Both the position numbers and the translations under genes were made by a program. From CAKZML01 sp963823435 (GTDB lineage: Bacteria > Pseudomonadota > Gammaproteobacteria > Steroidobacterales > BM003), in the NCBI GenBank assembly GCA_963823435.1, contig CAWGLN010000001.1, positions 744,001-808,000 of the forward strand: DNA of 64,000 nt, read 5' to 3'. Position 1 is the first letter of the stretch. Each line of letters opens with the position of its first letter. Positions 33,148 through 42,939 of this stretch are shown here, piece by piece. The notes under the pieces are model-generated. The model made no database searches. It was not told the origin of the DNA and worked only from the letters and a program-made list of their open reading frames with translations.

Positions 33148-35361
33148 ATGAATGTTTTTGGAACAGGATCAGTAGTGACCACAGATAAAGAGCCCGTTAA
33201 ATTCGGCACCTTTGGCGGCGTCTTTACGCCCAGTGTACTGACCATTCTTGGCGTGATCATGTTCCTGCGTTTTGGCCAGATAGTGGGTCAAGCTGGCATC
33301 TGGCACGCGCTGTTGATAGTGATGGCCGCCAAGCTAATTACAGTTCTTACAACATTCTCCCTGTCGGCCATTGCGTCCAATACCCGCATCAAGGGTGGTG
33401 GCGCCTATTTCCTTATCAGTCGCAGCCTGGGTGTGGAGTTTGGCGGTGTCATTGGTGTGGTGCTGTTTTTCGCCCAGGCCGTGTCGGTATCCATGTACAT
33501 CATCGGTTTCACCGAAGCCTTTGTGGCGACCTTCCCGAACAGTGGTCTGTCCTTCGCCACCATCGCCACCATCGTCAATGTCCTGACATTCGTTTGTGTC
33601 TACATCGGCGCAGGCTGGACCATCAAGATGCAGTACGGGATTCTCGCCGTACTTGGGCTGTCACTATTTGCTTTCTTTGCAGGCGCTATTTCCAGTGCCT
33701 CGCTTGAGAATTTTCACCTCAACAGCGGACCTATGTACGCTGACGGCAGTTCGATCATCGTGATGTTCGCCCTGTTTTTCCCGGCAGTAACCGGCATCAT
33801 GGCTGGCGCCAATATGTCCGGTGATCTACGCGATCCAGCTTCGTCCATCCCGAAAGGAACGCTTATGGCCGTGGGGGTGACAGCGGCCGTATACGCTCTG
33901 ATGGCGGTATTCCTCGCGCTTGGCGCGCCACGTGATGCGTTGCTGAATGACGCGCTGATCGTCAAGACCCTGTCGATATCCCCCGCATTGATTACTGCCG
34001 GTATTTTTGCAGCGACCTTATCTTCGGCCCTGGGCAGCATGATGGGCGCCCCCCGCATCTTGCAGGCCTTCGCCAGGGATGACATTTTCAAGCCTGCACG
34101 GTTCCTGGGCGTCGGCAGTGGCAAGAATCAGGAGCCTCGCAGAGCCACCATTCTCACTTTCATTATTGCCCAGGGTGGCGTGATGTTAGGCGACCTGAAC
34201 GCAATTGCGCCCATTATTACCATGTTCTTCATGGTGACTTACGGCACGCTGAACCTGGCATGTTTCTACGAAGGCTTCACCCGCAACCCCAGCTACAGAC
34301 CCCGCTTTCGGTTTAGTCACTGGTCCCTGGCGCTGGCCGGCGCCGTCGGCTGCGGCCTGGTGATGCTGCTGATGAACCCGCTGTGGGCGATAGCATCAAT
34401 CGCCCTCATGGGGGGACTCTATTATTTGATCAGCCGGGCGGAGATCATCGCCCGTTGGGGTGATATCAGCAGCGGCGTGGCTTTTGAGCGCGCTCGCAGG
34501 GCATTGCTCAAGCTCGAGAATGAATACTATCACCCAAAGAACTGGCGGCCTGCAATCATCGCGTTTGCCGGCAACCCCAAACGTCGCTTGCGCCTGGTTG
34601 AGTATGCTCACTGGATGGCGGCGGGCCACGGCATCGTTACACTCGCGCAATTCACTCCAGAGGCCAGTGAGAATCGGATTGAACGACGTCGCGAGGCCGA
34701 GCGACTGCTGCGGAAATTCATTCACGAAGAAGAACTGAGCGCCTTTCCGGCGGTGGTAATCGAGAAGCAAATGTCTCTCGGCGTGGAATCTTTGTTGCAG
34801 GCGCATGGTATCGGCGGAATGCGGCCAAACACCGTGCTGATGGGATTCCCTCGCAGCAAGGACAAGCTGGATGAATATTTTGCCTCCTTGCGGGTCGCCG
34901 ACCAGTTCGAGCGCAGCATACTGTTGATCGACGCCGACGAGGGCCTCGAACGCTGGCAGCCACCGGAGGGCCATATAGACATTCTCTGGCAGGGTCCCGA
35001 ACATGGTGAGCTGATGGTGTTGCTTGGTCATTTGCTCAGGCAAAACTCCGAGTGGAGAACCAGGCAACTGCGACTGCTGGCTGCGATCCCCCCGAAAGGA
35101 GATGCCGATAATCTTCGGAAGGAACTGGAATCCATGATAGCTCTCGCGCGAATCGATATGAGTGTGCATGTATTCAGCAGCGAGGACTTGTACGTCACCC
35201 TCGCAAAACGGACTGGCCACAGCGCTGCACTATTTATGCAGTTCACGCCACCTGCCGAGGATCAACAAGAGGAATTTTTTGAAATGACCCAGCGCATGGC
35301 CAAGCTGGTACCCGATATTATTTATGTGCATAGCTCGAGAGGCGTTTCCCTGTTGGCCTGA
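33148..35361 (+). CDS. APC/SLC12-like transporter with large cytoplasmic C-terminus
   Basis: A 737-residue membrane protein. Residues about 17-430 contain 11-12 hydrophobic helices, starting with FGTFGGVFTPSVLTILGV as in amino-acid permease and cation-chloride cotransporter-like proteins. The remaining 300 residues are soluble, with an NPKRRLRLVEYAHWMA segment, like the C-terminal regulatory domain of SLC12-type proteins. The substrate could be amino acids or Na/K/Cl ions. It lies 247 bases after the GNAT gene on the same strand and could belong to the ATP-grasp pathway, although it may have its own promoter. The gap holds nothing else I can name. Confidence 0.8.
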   Translation: MNVFGTGSVVTTDKEPVKFGTFGGVFTPSVLTILGVIMFLRFGQIVGQAGIWHALLIVMAAKLITVLTTFSLSAIASNTRIKGGGAYFLISRSLGVEFGGVIGVVLFFAQAVSVSMYIIGFTEAFVATFPNSGLSFATIATIVNVLTFVCVYIGAGWTIKMQYGILAVLGLSLFAFFAGAISSASLENFHLNSGPMYADGSSIIVMFALFFPAVTGIMAGANMSGDLRDPASSIPKGTLMAVGVTAAVYALMAVFLALGAPRDALLNDALIVKTLSISPALITAGIFAATLSSALGSMMGAPRILQAFARDDIFKPARFLGVGSGKNQEPRRATILTFIIAQGGVMLGDLNAIAPIITMFFMVTYGTLNLACFYEGFTRNPSYRPRFRFSHWSLALAGAVGCGLVMLLMNPLWAIASIALMGGLYYLISRAEIIARWGDISSGVAFERARRALLKLENEYYHPKNWRPAIIAFAGNPKRRLRLVEYAHWMAAGHGIVTLAQFTPEASENRIERRREAERLLRKFIHEEELSAFPAVVIEKQMSLGVESLLQAHGIGGMRPNTVLMGFPRSKDKLDEYFASLRVADQFERSILLIDADEGLERWQPPEGHIDILWQGPEHGELMVLLGHLLRQNSEWRTRQLRLLAAIPPKGDADNLRKELESMIALARIDMSVHVFSSEDLYVTLAKRTGHSAALFMQFTPPAEDQQEEFFEMTQRMAKLVPDIIYVHSSRGVSLLA

Positions 35362-35464
35362 ACGGTCCAGGGATACGCATCGTAGCGCTACCGGGCTGCG
35401 CACTACTTCTGCTTCATCGGATACTGACCAACGCGGAGCTACCCCCCCTGCGCGTACATCGAGT

Positions 35465-38400
35465 CTATTGAGCCGTAGCACCTGCCGGAAAATAGAAGGT
35501 CTTGATTGCCCGGAATTCAGGCTCTGCATCGCCGGCCGCCTTACCACAGGCATCCGCCGCCGTCAGGTAACGCTCGGCGAAACGTTTGGCCAGTATCGAG
35601 ATACCCCCGGTCGCGACAGCGACGCCACCTTCGATCATCGCGCCCTGGGGATCAAGCGTCAGGGTTGGCTTGGCCAGGGTGCCGCCAAGATTGGTGTACG
35701 GATTGATCAGATCGGACAGACTAAGCCCCAGGCCTTTTTGCGGCACTGTATTCAAGTCCACATTTAGTTTTTCGGTTTTAAGATCGATCTTCCCGGCTGC
35801 GAATATATTCAGGCGTTCAGTCTGCGTCACCAGTGCAGGACGGCCCGTAATAACGCCGTCCTTTACGCGCAACAGGGCCTCCGCACATTGCAGGTTCGTA
35901 TACTCCTCAGTCTTGCTAAATGGATTGACCGCATTCAATACCTGGGACAGAAAATCACCTGTGAAGAACTTCAATGCTGTAGGCCGGACTTTACCCTGAC
36001 CCGCATTTAAGCGGGTGTAGCCATCCAGCGAGCCCGCGAGTTCACGAAGCGTTGCGCCACTGCCGTGCAACACCATATCCAGGCCCAGTCTCGGCGCCGC
36101 CAGAACTTCATCCGTCGTTAGGGTCGGCAATGCAATAGCCAATCCGCCTCCCTTGGCAGCCAGCAACATCTCGGCTCCGGATTCGGTCGCACGAATCTTG
36201 ATGGTGCCAGCAAAATTCTCGTCATAAGTGGACTTGAAGTTGAATTCCTTGACCAATAGCACCGCATCTTCAACCGTTCCCAACAGCCCCACATCAATCA
36301 ATGTTCGCTGACGCAGATTTAACTCGGCAATCTGTATATCGACCGAACCGTCATATTGGCGCAACAAGTCGACTGGGATGACGATATCGGGAATCACACG
36401 ATCCCCTTTTTTTGACGCAACTTTGGCTTTGGCTTGCGGCTGTGTTTGCTTGTCCATCTCGCGTAGATAAGGCGCCATATTCAGACGATCAGACCTCAGA
36501 CCAAGTTGAATCCAGGGTACATCCCCGGCACGGTAGGAAAAATCCCCTGTAATGTCACTGTCACCGATAGCACCCTCGAATTTCTTGATCTCCATGATGT
36601 CATCCGCACCAAGCAGGCGAAATTTCACCCGGGCCGGGGCAGGCGGGAGATCCCTACCTGCAAAAGCGCTCAAGTTTCTGATGCTGGCAAGTTTCCAGTC
36701 AAAACTCAGATCGGTCCGGTCAAAATTTGGCGGCCCGTCAAAGGTGCCGTTGACGACGACATTGCCCTCGCCAACCTGCAGGTTAAACTTGTCCAGTGTC
36801 CACACATTGTCAGCCCAATTACCTTGCGCATGTAATTCAAGCAGCCCCGTTTCGGAGGCATCTATTTGGCTGACCGGAGGTATCAGGCGGAACACGTCGG
36901 GGGAATACCCATCGATGGCGAAATGGCCGCTGCCAAGAAACGGCGACAGACCAAGACCAAGGTGTGCGGTTAGCCGGGTCATGTCCAGGCTGACTCTCAG
37001 GTCACTCAAGAGCACCTTCTGGTCATCCACCGTGACAGTTGACGACATGTCGTAAGCTTTATCTAGCGCGGAGTACCTCGGTTCATCCGGCAGTAATTGA
37101 GAGAGGTCTGCACCGTGAACCCGCACTGCCAGTCTCGTCTTCTCCAGCTTTGGCCACGCGCCAAGAATTCCGTCCGCGCTCAGATTGGCGCCCGCCAGGG
37201 ATGCGCTCAGACTTTTTACGGCAATGCGGCCGTCCTGGTTCCCAAGTTCGCCCGAGGCACTAAACTCGCCATCCGGCAGAACCATCACCTCGTAGCCAAA
37301 GTTTTTCAAACTGTCCTTCAGGTCGGGCACCTGGGCGTTGATCCGAATATTGGTGTCACGCTCCAGGGGACTGGTCCCGATCTGGCCATGTAATTCCAGC
37401 TTGTCCCTGCCAATCCGGACACTGCCGTCCTGGATGGAATATCCATGCGCCACTTTTGCAACTGTTCCGCCCGCCTCAAACGACAGGTCTGGCATACCTT
37501 CCAGGCCAGCCACCTTCGCCAGGGCAGCAAGACTCGTGCCGGTTGCACCAATACGAACTTTGCTACCCTCAAGGGTCCGCTTGAGGCTGAGCTGTCCGTC
37601 CACACTCAGCGAATAATCCAGTTTGTCGCCGACAGCCAGCGCAACATCATGCAAGGTGATGGCTTCCGGCCCGCCGACGATCCTGCCGTTCGCCGTGTAC
37701 CGTACAGAGGGCAGGGTTTCAGCATCCAGACCGAATCCCGCCAGGGTTCCGGCAAAATCCGGACCATTGATCTGGATTTGAACATCAGTAGCTGCCCCCA
37801 GTGGCTCCTTTCCCACCAAGCCCTGCAAGGACAAGCGGTTATCGCCAATAAAAAGGGCTCCTGTCTCGATGTGAGCGCCGTCCGGAACACGCTTGAGAGT
37901 GAGCTTGAATTCGAACGGCTCTGCGGGCGCATCCACCAGACCGGCAGCGTCTGCCACGGTTCGAAGATTGGGCCCCGCGAATGTTGCCTCAACACGGGTA
38001 CCCAGAAAAGCGGCGTCGCTGGTAACGTCTCCGACCACCGTTGCCTTTATATCCCGGGCGGTGGTGGTTACATCAATCGACGCACCGCCGTCCGGGAGAG
38101 GCGACAAATCGGCGTCCAGCCTGAACGGTCCGGTCAACTTGCCCGGCAGACCCAGCAGCTTGGTGAAACGGCCTATATCAGGTCCGTCTATGCGTATAGT
38201 CGCCCTGGCGCCCTGCGGGCTGGGGAAATGGTCAAAACGCCCTCCGATGTTGAACCGTGACTCACCAACGATGATCTTGAACCCGTCAACATCAACCGTG
38301 CTGCCGGAGCGCCGCAGGTTTCCGACTATGCTGAACGGATCTGCCGGCACTGTGTCGATTCCGAACAAGCTCGCAACGGTACTTGCATCAGGCCCGCTGG

Positions 38401-39373
38401 CGGCAATACCTAAATCCAGTTCCTGCAGATCACGGAAATCGACGAGTTCGGCAGTCAGGTCCAGCGCAAACTCACCAAATTCTCCATTCAAAAGAACCTG
38501 CATTTTTTCCCCCACCGGCGCGATCGTGGCGGTGAGGTCGAGCGGCCCTGTGGTTACCGGCTCCAGACCCAGGACGCTGGTCAGATATTCCGCATTTGGA
38601 CCCCGCAGCGCCAGCCTGGCAGTGGATCGTCCCGGCCGCAGAAGGTCATCAATCACCGCCCCGGCGTCGAAACTGACTTCCCCCAGTTGCCCGGAGACAT
38701 TGAAGTTGACGTCATGAAAACGGACAAGATTAGCCACCGGTCCGGCGCTTGCCGTCAGTACCAGCGGGGTCTCGTTGATGATGCCACTCAATTCCAGCTG
38801 AAGGTCCTTGGCCGGTGTCTGGACTGTTCGCAGTTCGGTAGCAGCGAACCTGAAGGGCTGCAGACGTTGCGGACTGTTATAGGTCAGCTCAACATCATTA
38901 AAAGACGCAGCGGCGACCATGACCGGCCACGCCGGCTGCTCTCCCTCCCCCGTTTCCTTATCTTCCTGCGTGTCTTTGGAAGGGAATAGCGTCCAATTGT
39001 CACGGCCCGCTCCATCGCTCTCCAGGTATACCCGGGCCTGTTGGATGTGCAGTGATTCAATCAGTACCGGGGCGTGAAAAAGTGACCACAGATCGACTGT
39101 AGCTTCGAGGCGACCGATGGTGGCGAGAGCGTCATTGGCGCTCCAGTCTGTGGCGGAGAGTTTTACGCCTTCGGCCACGAGGTGGATTTGTCGTCCCAGA
39201 CTGATTTCAAATTTGCCCGCTATCGTAAAATCACGCCCAAGCATATCGCTGACGAGATCTTCGGCAGGGCCCTTGAAGCGACCCAGGTTCACGGTCAGCA
39301 GCAGAACGACACAGGTCGCCAGGAGCACAAGCAGGCCAAGCAATGAAAAGCGCAGGGCACGGGCCAGCCGCAT
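35465..39373 (-). CDS. AsmA-family protein, 1302 residues
   Basis: A very long envelope protein: an N-terminal membrane anchor (about residues 8-30), then mainly beta-rich repeats with the pattern of hydrophobic strands seen in AsmA/TamB-like lipid-transfer proteins, and a C-terminal AsmA_2-like region (GKVRPTALKFFTGDFLSQVLNAVNPF, LRVKDGVITGRPAL, GLGLSLSDLINPYTNLGGTLAKP). It would sit in the inner membrane with most of the chain in the periplasm. Family members help move or organise outer-membrane lipids. Monocistronic and convergent with the transporter gene. Confidence 0.88.
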   Translation of the reverse strand: MRLARALRFSLLGLLVLLATCVVLLLTVNLGRFKGPAEDLVSDMLGRDFTIAGKFEISLGRQIHLVAEGVKLSATDWSANDALATIGRLEATVDLWSLFHAPVLIESLHIQQARVYLESDGAGRDNWTLFPSKDTQEDKETGEGEQPAWPVMVAAASFNDVELTYNSPQRLQPFRFAATELRTVQTPAKDLQLELSGIINETPLVLTASAGPVANLVRFHDVNFNVSGQLGEVSFDAGAVIDDLLRPGRSTARLALRGPNAEYLTSVLGLEPVTTGPLDLTATIAPVGEKMQVLLNGEFGEFALDLTAELVDFRDLQELDLGIAASGPDASTVASLFGIDTVPADPFSIVGNLRRSGSTVDVDGFKIIVGESRFNIGGRFDHFPSPQGARATIRIDGPDIGRFTKLLGLPGKLTGPFRLDADLSPLPDGGASIDVTTTARDIKATVVGDVTSDAAFLGTRVEATFAGPNLRTVADAAGLVDAPAEPFEFKLTLKRVPDGAHIETGALFIGDNRLSLQGLVGKEPLGAATDVQIQINGPDFAGTLAGFGLDAETLPSVRYTANGRIVGGPEAITLHDVALAVGDKLDYSLSVDGQLSLKRTLEGSKVRIGATGTSLAALAKVAGLEGMPDLSFEAGGTVAKVAHGYSIQDGSVRIGRDKLELHGQIGTSPLERDTNIRINAQVPDLKDSLKNFGYEVMVLPDGEFSASGELGNQDGRIAVKSLSASLAGANLSADGILGAWPKLEKTRLAVRVHGADLSQLLPDEPRYSALDKAYDMSSTVTVDDQKVLLSDLRVSLDMTRLTAHLGLGLSPFLGSGHFAIDGYSPDVFRLIPPVSQIDASETGLLELHAQGNWADNVWTLDKFNLQVGEGNVVVNGTFDGPPNFDRTDLSFDWKLASIRNLSAFAGRDLPPAPARVKFRLLGADDIMEIKKFEGAIGDSDITGDFSYRAGDVPWIQLGLRSDRLNMAPYLREMDKQTQPQAKAKVASKKGDRVIPDIVIPVDLLRQYDGSVDIQIAELNLRQRTLIDVGLLGTVEDAVLLVKEFNFKSTYDENFAGTIKIRATESGAEMLLAAKGGGLAIALPTLTTDEVLAAPRLGLDMVLHGSGATLRELAGSLDGYTRLNAGQGKVRPTALKFFTGDFLSQVLNAVNPFSKTEEYTNLQCAEALLRVKDGVITGRPALVTQTERLNIFAAGKIDLKTEKLNVDLNTVPQKGLGLSLSDLINPYTNLGGTLAKPTLTLDPQGAMIEGGVAVATGGISILAKRFAERYLTAADACGKAAGDAEPEFRAIKTFYFPAGATAQ

Positions 39374-39692
39374 TTGGAAACCTCGGTTTGGTGGGTGTTA
39401 CAGCTCCGACTGGGGCTCCTTGCCAGTCTAGTCGAGCCAAATAGGTGATGCAATTGCGGGTTAACGCCCGGGTCAGCCGGTAAAATCAGGGTCGGAAATC
39501 TTCGCCATCCCGGCCGCTCGAATCGGCCAGCCAACTTCAATAACGGCATAGCAGGTGCGGCCAGGGGTATCGGCATGCTGGCGATATTCGCTCCTCTCCG
39601 GGTATCGGTCCATTTGGCTTTTGCAGCTGGTCAATGCGCCCACCGGGCCCGGAATGTTATAGTCAGGCCAAATAGCGCCACGGAGGAAGGCC
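39374..39692. other. Divergent gap between the AsmA gene and the DUF2845 gene
   Basis: 319 bases. I see no gene, repeat or convincing promoter; a TTATAG about 35 bases before the DUF2845 start could be a -10 but lacks a good -35. Confidence 0.4.
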
Positions 39693-39983
39693 ATGAACCT
39701 ACGGTGGATTTTGATAGTTCTTGCATCTTTTTTTGCTTCCGCAACCGTAGCGGATGACACCATCAGATGCGGGAGCAAGCTTGTTACTATCGGCATGTCC
39801 GCTGCAGAGGTTCTGGAATACTGCGGTGAGCCCAGCTCCAAAGAAGTGGAAGAGCAGGACATACGCAGTGGAAACCGCGTGGTTGGCAAGACGCAGATTA
39901 ATCGCTGGACATACAGCCGCGGATCGGCCGGCGAACCCAAAGTGCTGGAATTCGATCAGGACAAACTGACCGCCATTAAATAG
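39693..39983 (+). CDS. DUF2845 domain-containing exported protein
   Basis: A 96-residue protein with a signal peptide (hydrophobic core ending FFASATVA) and two conserved Cys in RCGSKLVTIGM and LEYCGEP, the pattern of DUF2845. Probably a small periplasmic protein; function unknown. The ATG at 39693 follows GGAGGAAGGCC. Confidence 0.8.
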   Translation: MNLRWILIVLASFFASATVADDTIRCGSKLVTIGMSAAEVLEYCGEPSSKEVEEQDIRSGNRVVGKTQINRWTYSRGSAGEPKVLEFDQDKLTAIK

Positions 39984-40156
39984 CGCCGGGGCCTGGATGC
40001 TCGAATACAACGAGGAGCTAGACCGCGACAGCCCGGGCGGACTGATACCCGCCGAGGCCTTTGCAAACACCAGTATCTCCACTTTGCAGTTGTCTACTCG
40101 AAGGGGAAGCTTACGAGTCCTTCAGCAACTTTCGCATGATTGATTGCTAACTCAAA

Positions 40157-40240
40157 ACTTATAACGCCCCGCATCACCTGCCGGCGGAAGCGGGCGAAGC
40201 CCGCTGTAGCCGGTCAGGTGCATGCGGTTGTTATGCGGCG
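40157..40240 (-). repeat. attC-like recombination site 1
   Basis: Outer cores: minus-strand GCATAAC at one end and GTTATAA at the other. Inner arms CGCATGCACCTGACCGGC and CGCATCACCTGCCGGC (as complements) pair except for two unpaired bases, the extrahelical-base signature of integron attC sites. A CGGGCTTCGCCCG hairpin forms the tip. It lies downstream of the minus-strand gene at 40392, as expected for a cassette on that strand. Confidence 0.65.
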
Positions 40241-40391
40241 TTCTGTTCGAAGCGGCCACTGGTCGTCCAAGCTCCGATAATAGGGCGCTCGTGCCTGGAG
40301 CGATCATGGGTGATCTGGCCGATTCGTAGTCTGTTGGCTGGCTTCAGCGTTGTACTGATAGTTGCCCACAAGCTCGTCGAGAACGATGGTG

Positions 40392-41119
40392 TTAGGCGGG
40401 TTCGGAATCGGCGGTGGACGTCAGAATCATTTCCTTGTCCAACTTGCGTGATCTGAATTTCCAACCCTCCGGTAATTTCTTCAGGCGCTCGCCAAGGGTG
40501 GGCAGGTTTTCGATGGTGTTCTTGGGGTCGATCTTCAGGGACAGACTGAACATGGTGTAGACGGCGCCCTCGGGGGTGATCAGCTCATACACCGTTTCGC
40601 CGGCATTGAACTTAAAGGAATTGCTACGTTTAGAGGTCAGCACATGGTAAGCAGGCAGCTCTTCGGAGGCGGCCTTATCGAGGTCAGGGGTTTCGAAGAC
40701 GCCTAACACGCGATAGGGGATCGTTTCGATCACTGTCTTCTTGCCGCCATCCCAGGCGATCAATCCCGGTTATGCTGTTCGCCACGAGACGGCGCGGACC
40801 ATTGAAGATGACCCCATCACCCCCGTATTCCTTTATCAAGGTATCTGCATCCAGAGCGCGGAAGCGGGCGTCCATCACCTCGTTGGACGCCTCAAGGTCT
40901 AAGCCGAGAGAATTGTGGTAGACAGCCGACCCCGCTGCCGTCGGCCTGGCGGTTCATGAACAGAATTTCGTAGAAGGCCCTGCCGCGCCAGTTCTCAATC
41001 TCGATCTGGACGGGATCCTTCAGGGCAACTTTCTGTTCGGCAAAGGCCGGCGTCATGGCACCCAGCAGCGCAAGCGCCAGTGCGATTGTCTTCACGGATA
41101 TGGTTGTCATTGTCTTCAT
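40392..41119 (-). pseudogene. Exported protein of unknown family, two frameshifts
   Basis: The signal peptide (LALALLGAMTPAFA) is intact at the 41119 start. The frame shifts +1 near 40922-40928 and again near 40770-40776; removing one base at each gives about 241 residues with sensible sequence throughout. Open pieces are 40892-41119, about 40760-40920 and 40392-40763. The middle contains LGLDLEASNEVMDARF and the end WKFRSRKLDKEM. I do not recognise the family. The stop codon lies in GCCTAAC on the minus strand, a sequence that resembles an attC core. It is likely a cassette-borne gene together with the DUF1254 gene upstream, either decayed or mis-assembled. Confidence 0.65.
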
Positions 41120-41188
41120 TATTCTTCTCCTTTTGGTTTACCGCCTTGTGACAGTGGTTGTTTTACTGATGTTCACGCACTCTATCCA

Positions 41189-42196
41189 CTACTCCAACGA
41201 TTGCGCCTTGGGAAAGCTCCATGTCCCGTTTATGATCTCCTTCTTCGGCTGATACATCCGCACGATGTAGTTCCAGCCGGGAGTGATCGGCAGATTGTTG
41301 ATGGCGTCCGGGCCACCACCGAAATTGATCGTGATGCTTCCGTCCGCGTTCTTTTTGGCGGTCACGTTGTTGTAGGAATAGACGTTCTGGTCGTTCTTCT
41401 CCATGTACCCATCCTTGTTGTAGACGGTAATAGACCAGAAGCCGTTGACAGGCACGTCCTTGACGGTGACAACGTAGGGTGTCTTGCCGTCGTTCTTTTC
41501 CGGTACAGCGTTGTCGTACATGGCGGCTTCTTCGGGGTTTCCGCCCCAGCCGAAGGCCGTGCCCAGCAGGTGACTGATCGGATCAAGCTTTGCTTTGTCA
41601 CCAAACATGCCCTTGGCATCGGTTCGGGTCGCCGCAAGAACCTTAATGGCATCCCGGACTTTCGCCAGCGATGCATCATCCCACTCCGGAATCTCAAACG
41701 TTCCTGGGGTCTCCTGCCGGACAGCGATCTTGTCCTGCAGGGCGTTGGCGGCCTTGATGTCAGCCGGGTCGTTCGCATCGACGAATGTGCGGAAGAGGAC
41801 AATCATGTAGCGCGACCCGATTTGTTCCTTCGTGAAGGTGAACTCGCCCGCGCCATGCTCGATGGGAAGCATCGAGTGGTCCTGGTTGATGACCATCATC
41901 GACTGAAAGCGCCCTTCGGATTCTGGCTTTATGATGGTGACCGGCGTGGTGAGATCGAACACTCCAACCGAATACAGTGTATCCAGATTCATGCGGACGA
42001 CATCCTGCTTGTCGATGGGCGTAGGCTGACGAATGTGCAGGAATTTGCCGAATGCTCCCTGCTTGACGTAGCGGCCGAGGGTCATGTCGGTCTCTGCACG
42101 GACGAAGTTGTCCACCGTGACGGGCTCCGCAGCGTAACCTGCCGAATGAACGAGCAGAGCGCCAACAACGAGCAAACTTCTGAGACTTAACGCCAT
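41189..42196 (-). CDS. DUF1254/DUF1214 domain-containing exported protein
   Basis: A 335-residue protein with a signal peptide (LLVVGALLVHSAGYAA). It has the DUF1254 features VVRMNLDTLYSVGVFDLTTP and SMMVINQDHSM, and the DUF1214 features NGFWSITVYNKDGYM, NNLPITPGWNYIVRMYQPK and a final NGTWSFPKAQ. The family is widespread and periplasmic; its function is unsettled. GGAGG lies close before the ATG. It and the broken gene downstream fill the interval between two attC-like sites, so both may belong to one mobile cassette. The frame is intact. Confidence 0.85.
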   Translation of the reverse strand: MALSLRSLLVVGALLVHSAGYAAEPVTVDNFVRAETDMTLGRYVKQGAFGKFLHIRQPTPIDKQDVVRMNLDTLYSVGVFDLTTPVTIIKPESEGRFQSMMVINQDHSMLPIEHGAGEFTFTKEQIGSRYMIVLFRTFVDANDPADIKAANALQDKIAVRQETPGTFEIPEWDDASLAKVRDAIKVLAATRTDAKGMFGDKAKLDPISHLLGTAFGWGGNPEEAAMYDNAVPEKNDGKTPYVVTVKDVPVNGFWSITVYNKDGYMEKNDQNVYSYNNVTAKKNADGSITINFGGGPDAINNLPITPGWNYIVRMYQPKKEIINGTWSFPKAQSLE

Positions 42197-42256
42197 TGTT
42201 CACCTCCTTATCTCGTCACGCGGTCATGCCGGAAGAATTGCCGAGCGCCGCATGCC

Positions 42257-42344
42257 GCATAACTTCCCGGTTCAGCGGCCGTGCACCGCTCATATGACCC
42301 AGGCACTTTATCCATCACGGTCTGCCTGAAACCGGCTGTTATGC
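42257..42344 (-). repeat. attC-like recombination site 2
   Basis: GCATAAC (42257-42263) and GTTATGC (42338-42344) are perfect inverted cores 88 bases across. Inner arms CCGGTTCAG and CTGAAACCGG pair with one extra unpaired base, again the attC signature. It lies downstream of the minus-strand gene at 42442-42786 and upstream of the DUF1254 gene, i.e. at a cassette boundary. Confidence 0.7.
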
Positions 42345-42441
42345 GTCTACTCAACATCTACAGCTTCCGGATGCCGCTCACCCCGTAATGAACAAGTGTA
42401 CGTCGCCGACAAGTCTCGCCATCTACTGCACGGAGGTACAC

Positions 42442-42786
42442 TCATATCGCGCATACGAAGCGTTGCTCTTGGTCTACCGGAATGGCAGCAAAAATGGTTC
42501 GGTGCCCATCAGTCCGCGAAAAGTCGGTTCGACTCGCGAGGAGCGGTGAATCTCCATCACCTCCGACTACGAGCCAGGTTACGGAACCGCTCGCGAGCCA
42601 CGCGCTCTCCAGTGACTCGGGATAGCGTAGCTCAAGGATGAGATCGCCCGAATTTTCGGTAACGGAGACCTCAAAACCGTACCTCGTCTGAATCTCGGGC
42701 GTTCACTCTATGCGTTCAGGAGGCACCGAGGCCTGGGCTGAGGCCAAAGTGCCGACCAACACTGCGGCTGCGCTAAGTAGACGCAT
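42442..42786 (-). pseudogene. Small exported cassette protein with an in-frame TGA
   Basis: The reading frame encodes a signal peptide (RLLSAAAVLVGTLASAQA), then hits TGA at codon 28 (42703-42705), then stays open in the same frame for 86 codons to a final TGA at 42442. A change of TGG to TGA would explain it. The post-stop part (VSVTENSGDLILELRYPESL, then SVTWLVVGGDGDS) looks like genuine protein, with 114 residues expected. I do not recognise the family. The start ATG lies inside the core GTTATGC, i.e. at the cassette junction itself. Confidence 0.55.
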
Positions 42787-42789
42787 AAC
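42783..42789 (-). repeat. Third recombination-core-like site (GTTATGC)
   Basis: Identical to the cores of attC-like site 2 and placed at the 5' end of the small cassette gene. No matching second core or paired arms follow in 42790-42939, so it may be an attI-like or remnant site. The nearby palindrome CGGGTAAGTATTTACCCG (42814-42831) does not look like an attC arm. Confidence 0.45.
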
Positions 42790-42939
42790 TACTATTTATC
42801 GGGGTCTGCATATCGGGTAAGTATTTACCCGGTATTCCGCTTTTAAAAGGACTGTTTTCATATTAATCATGATCTTGTGCCGGAACTTACCCCGGTATGC
42901 ACGGCTCGGCAGTTCACCGACCGGACCTGAGCTGATTCT

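Noticed and set aside
33300..33320. TGGCACG sequence resembling a -24 element
   Set aside because: No GC occurs at the required spacing and it lies inside the transporter coding sequence.
42703..42705. In-frame TGA as selenocysteine or programmed readthrough
   Set aside because: It follows a signal peptide in a small cassette gene with no visible selenocysteine structure; a nonsense mutation is simpler.
42814..42831. Palindrome CGGGTAAGTATTTACCCG as a third attC or glmS terminator
   Set aside because: It has no flanking core pairs and no T-run, so neither role is supported.
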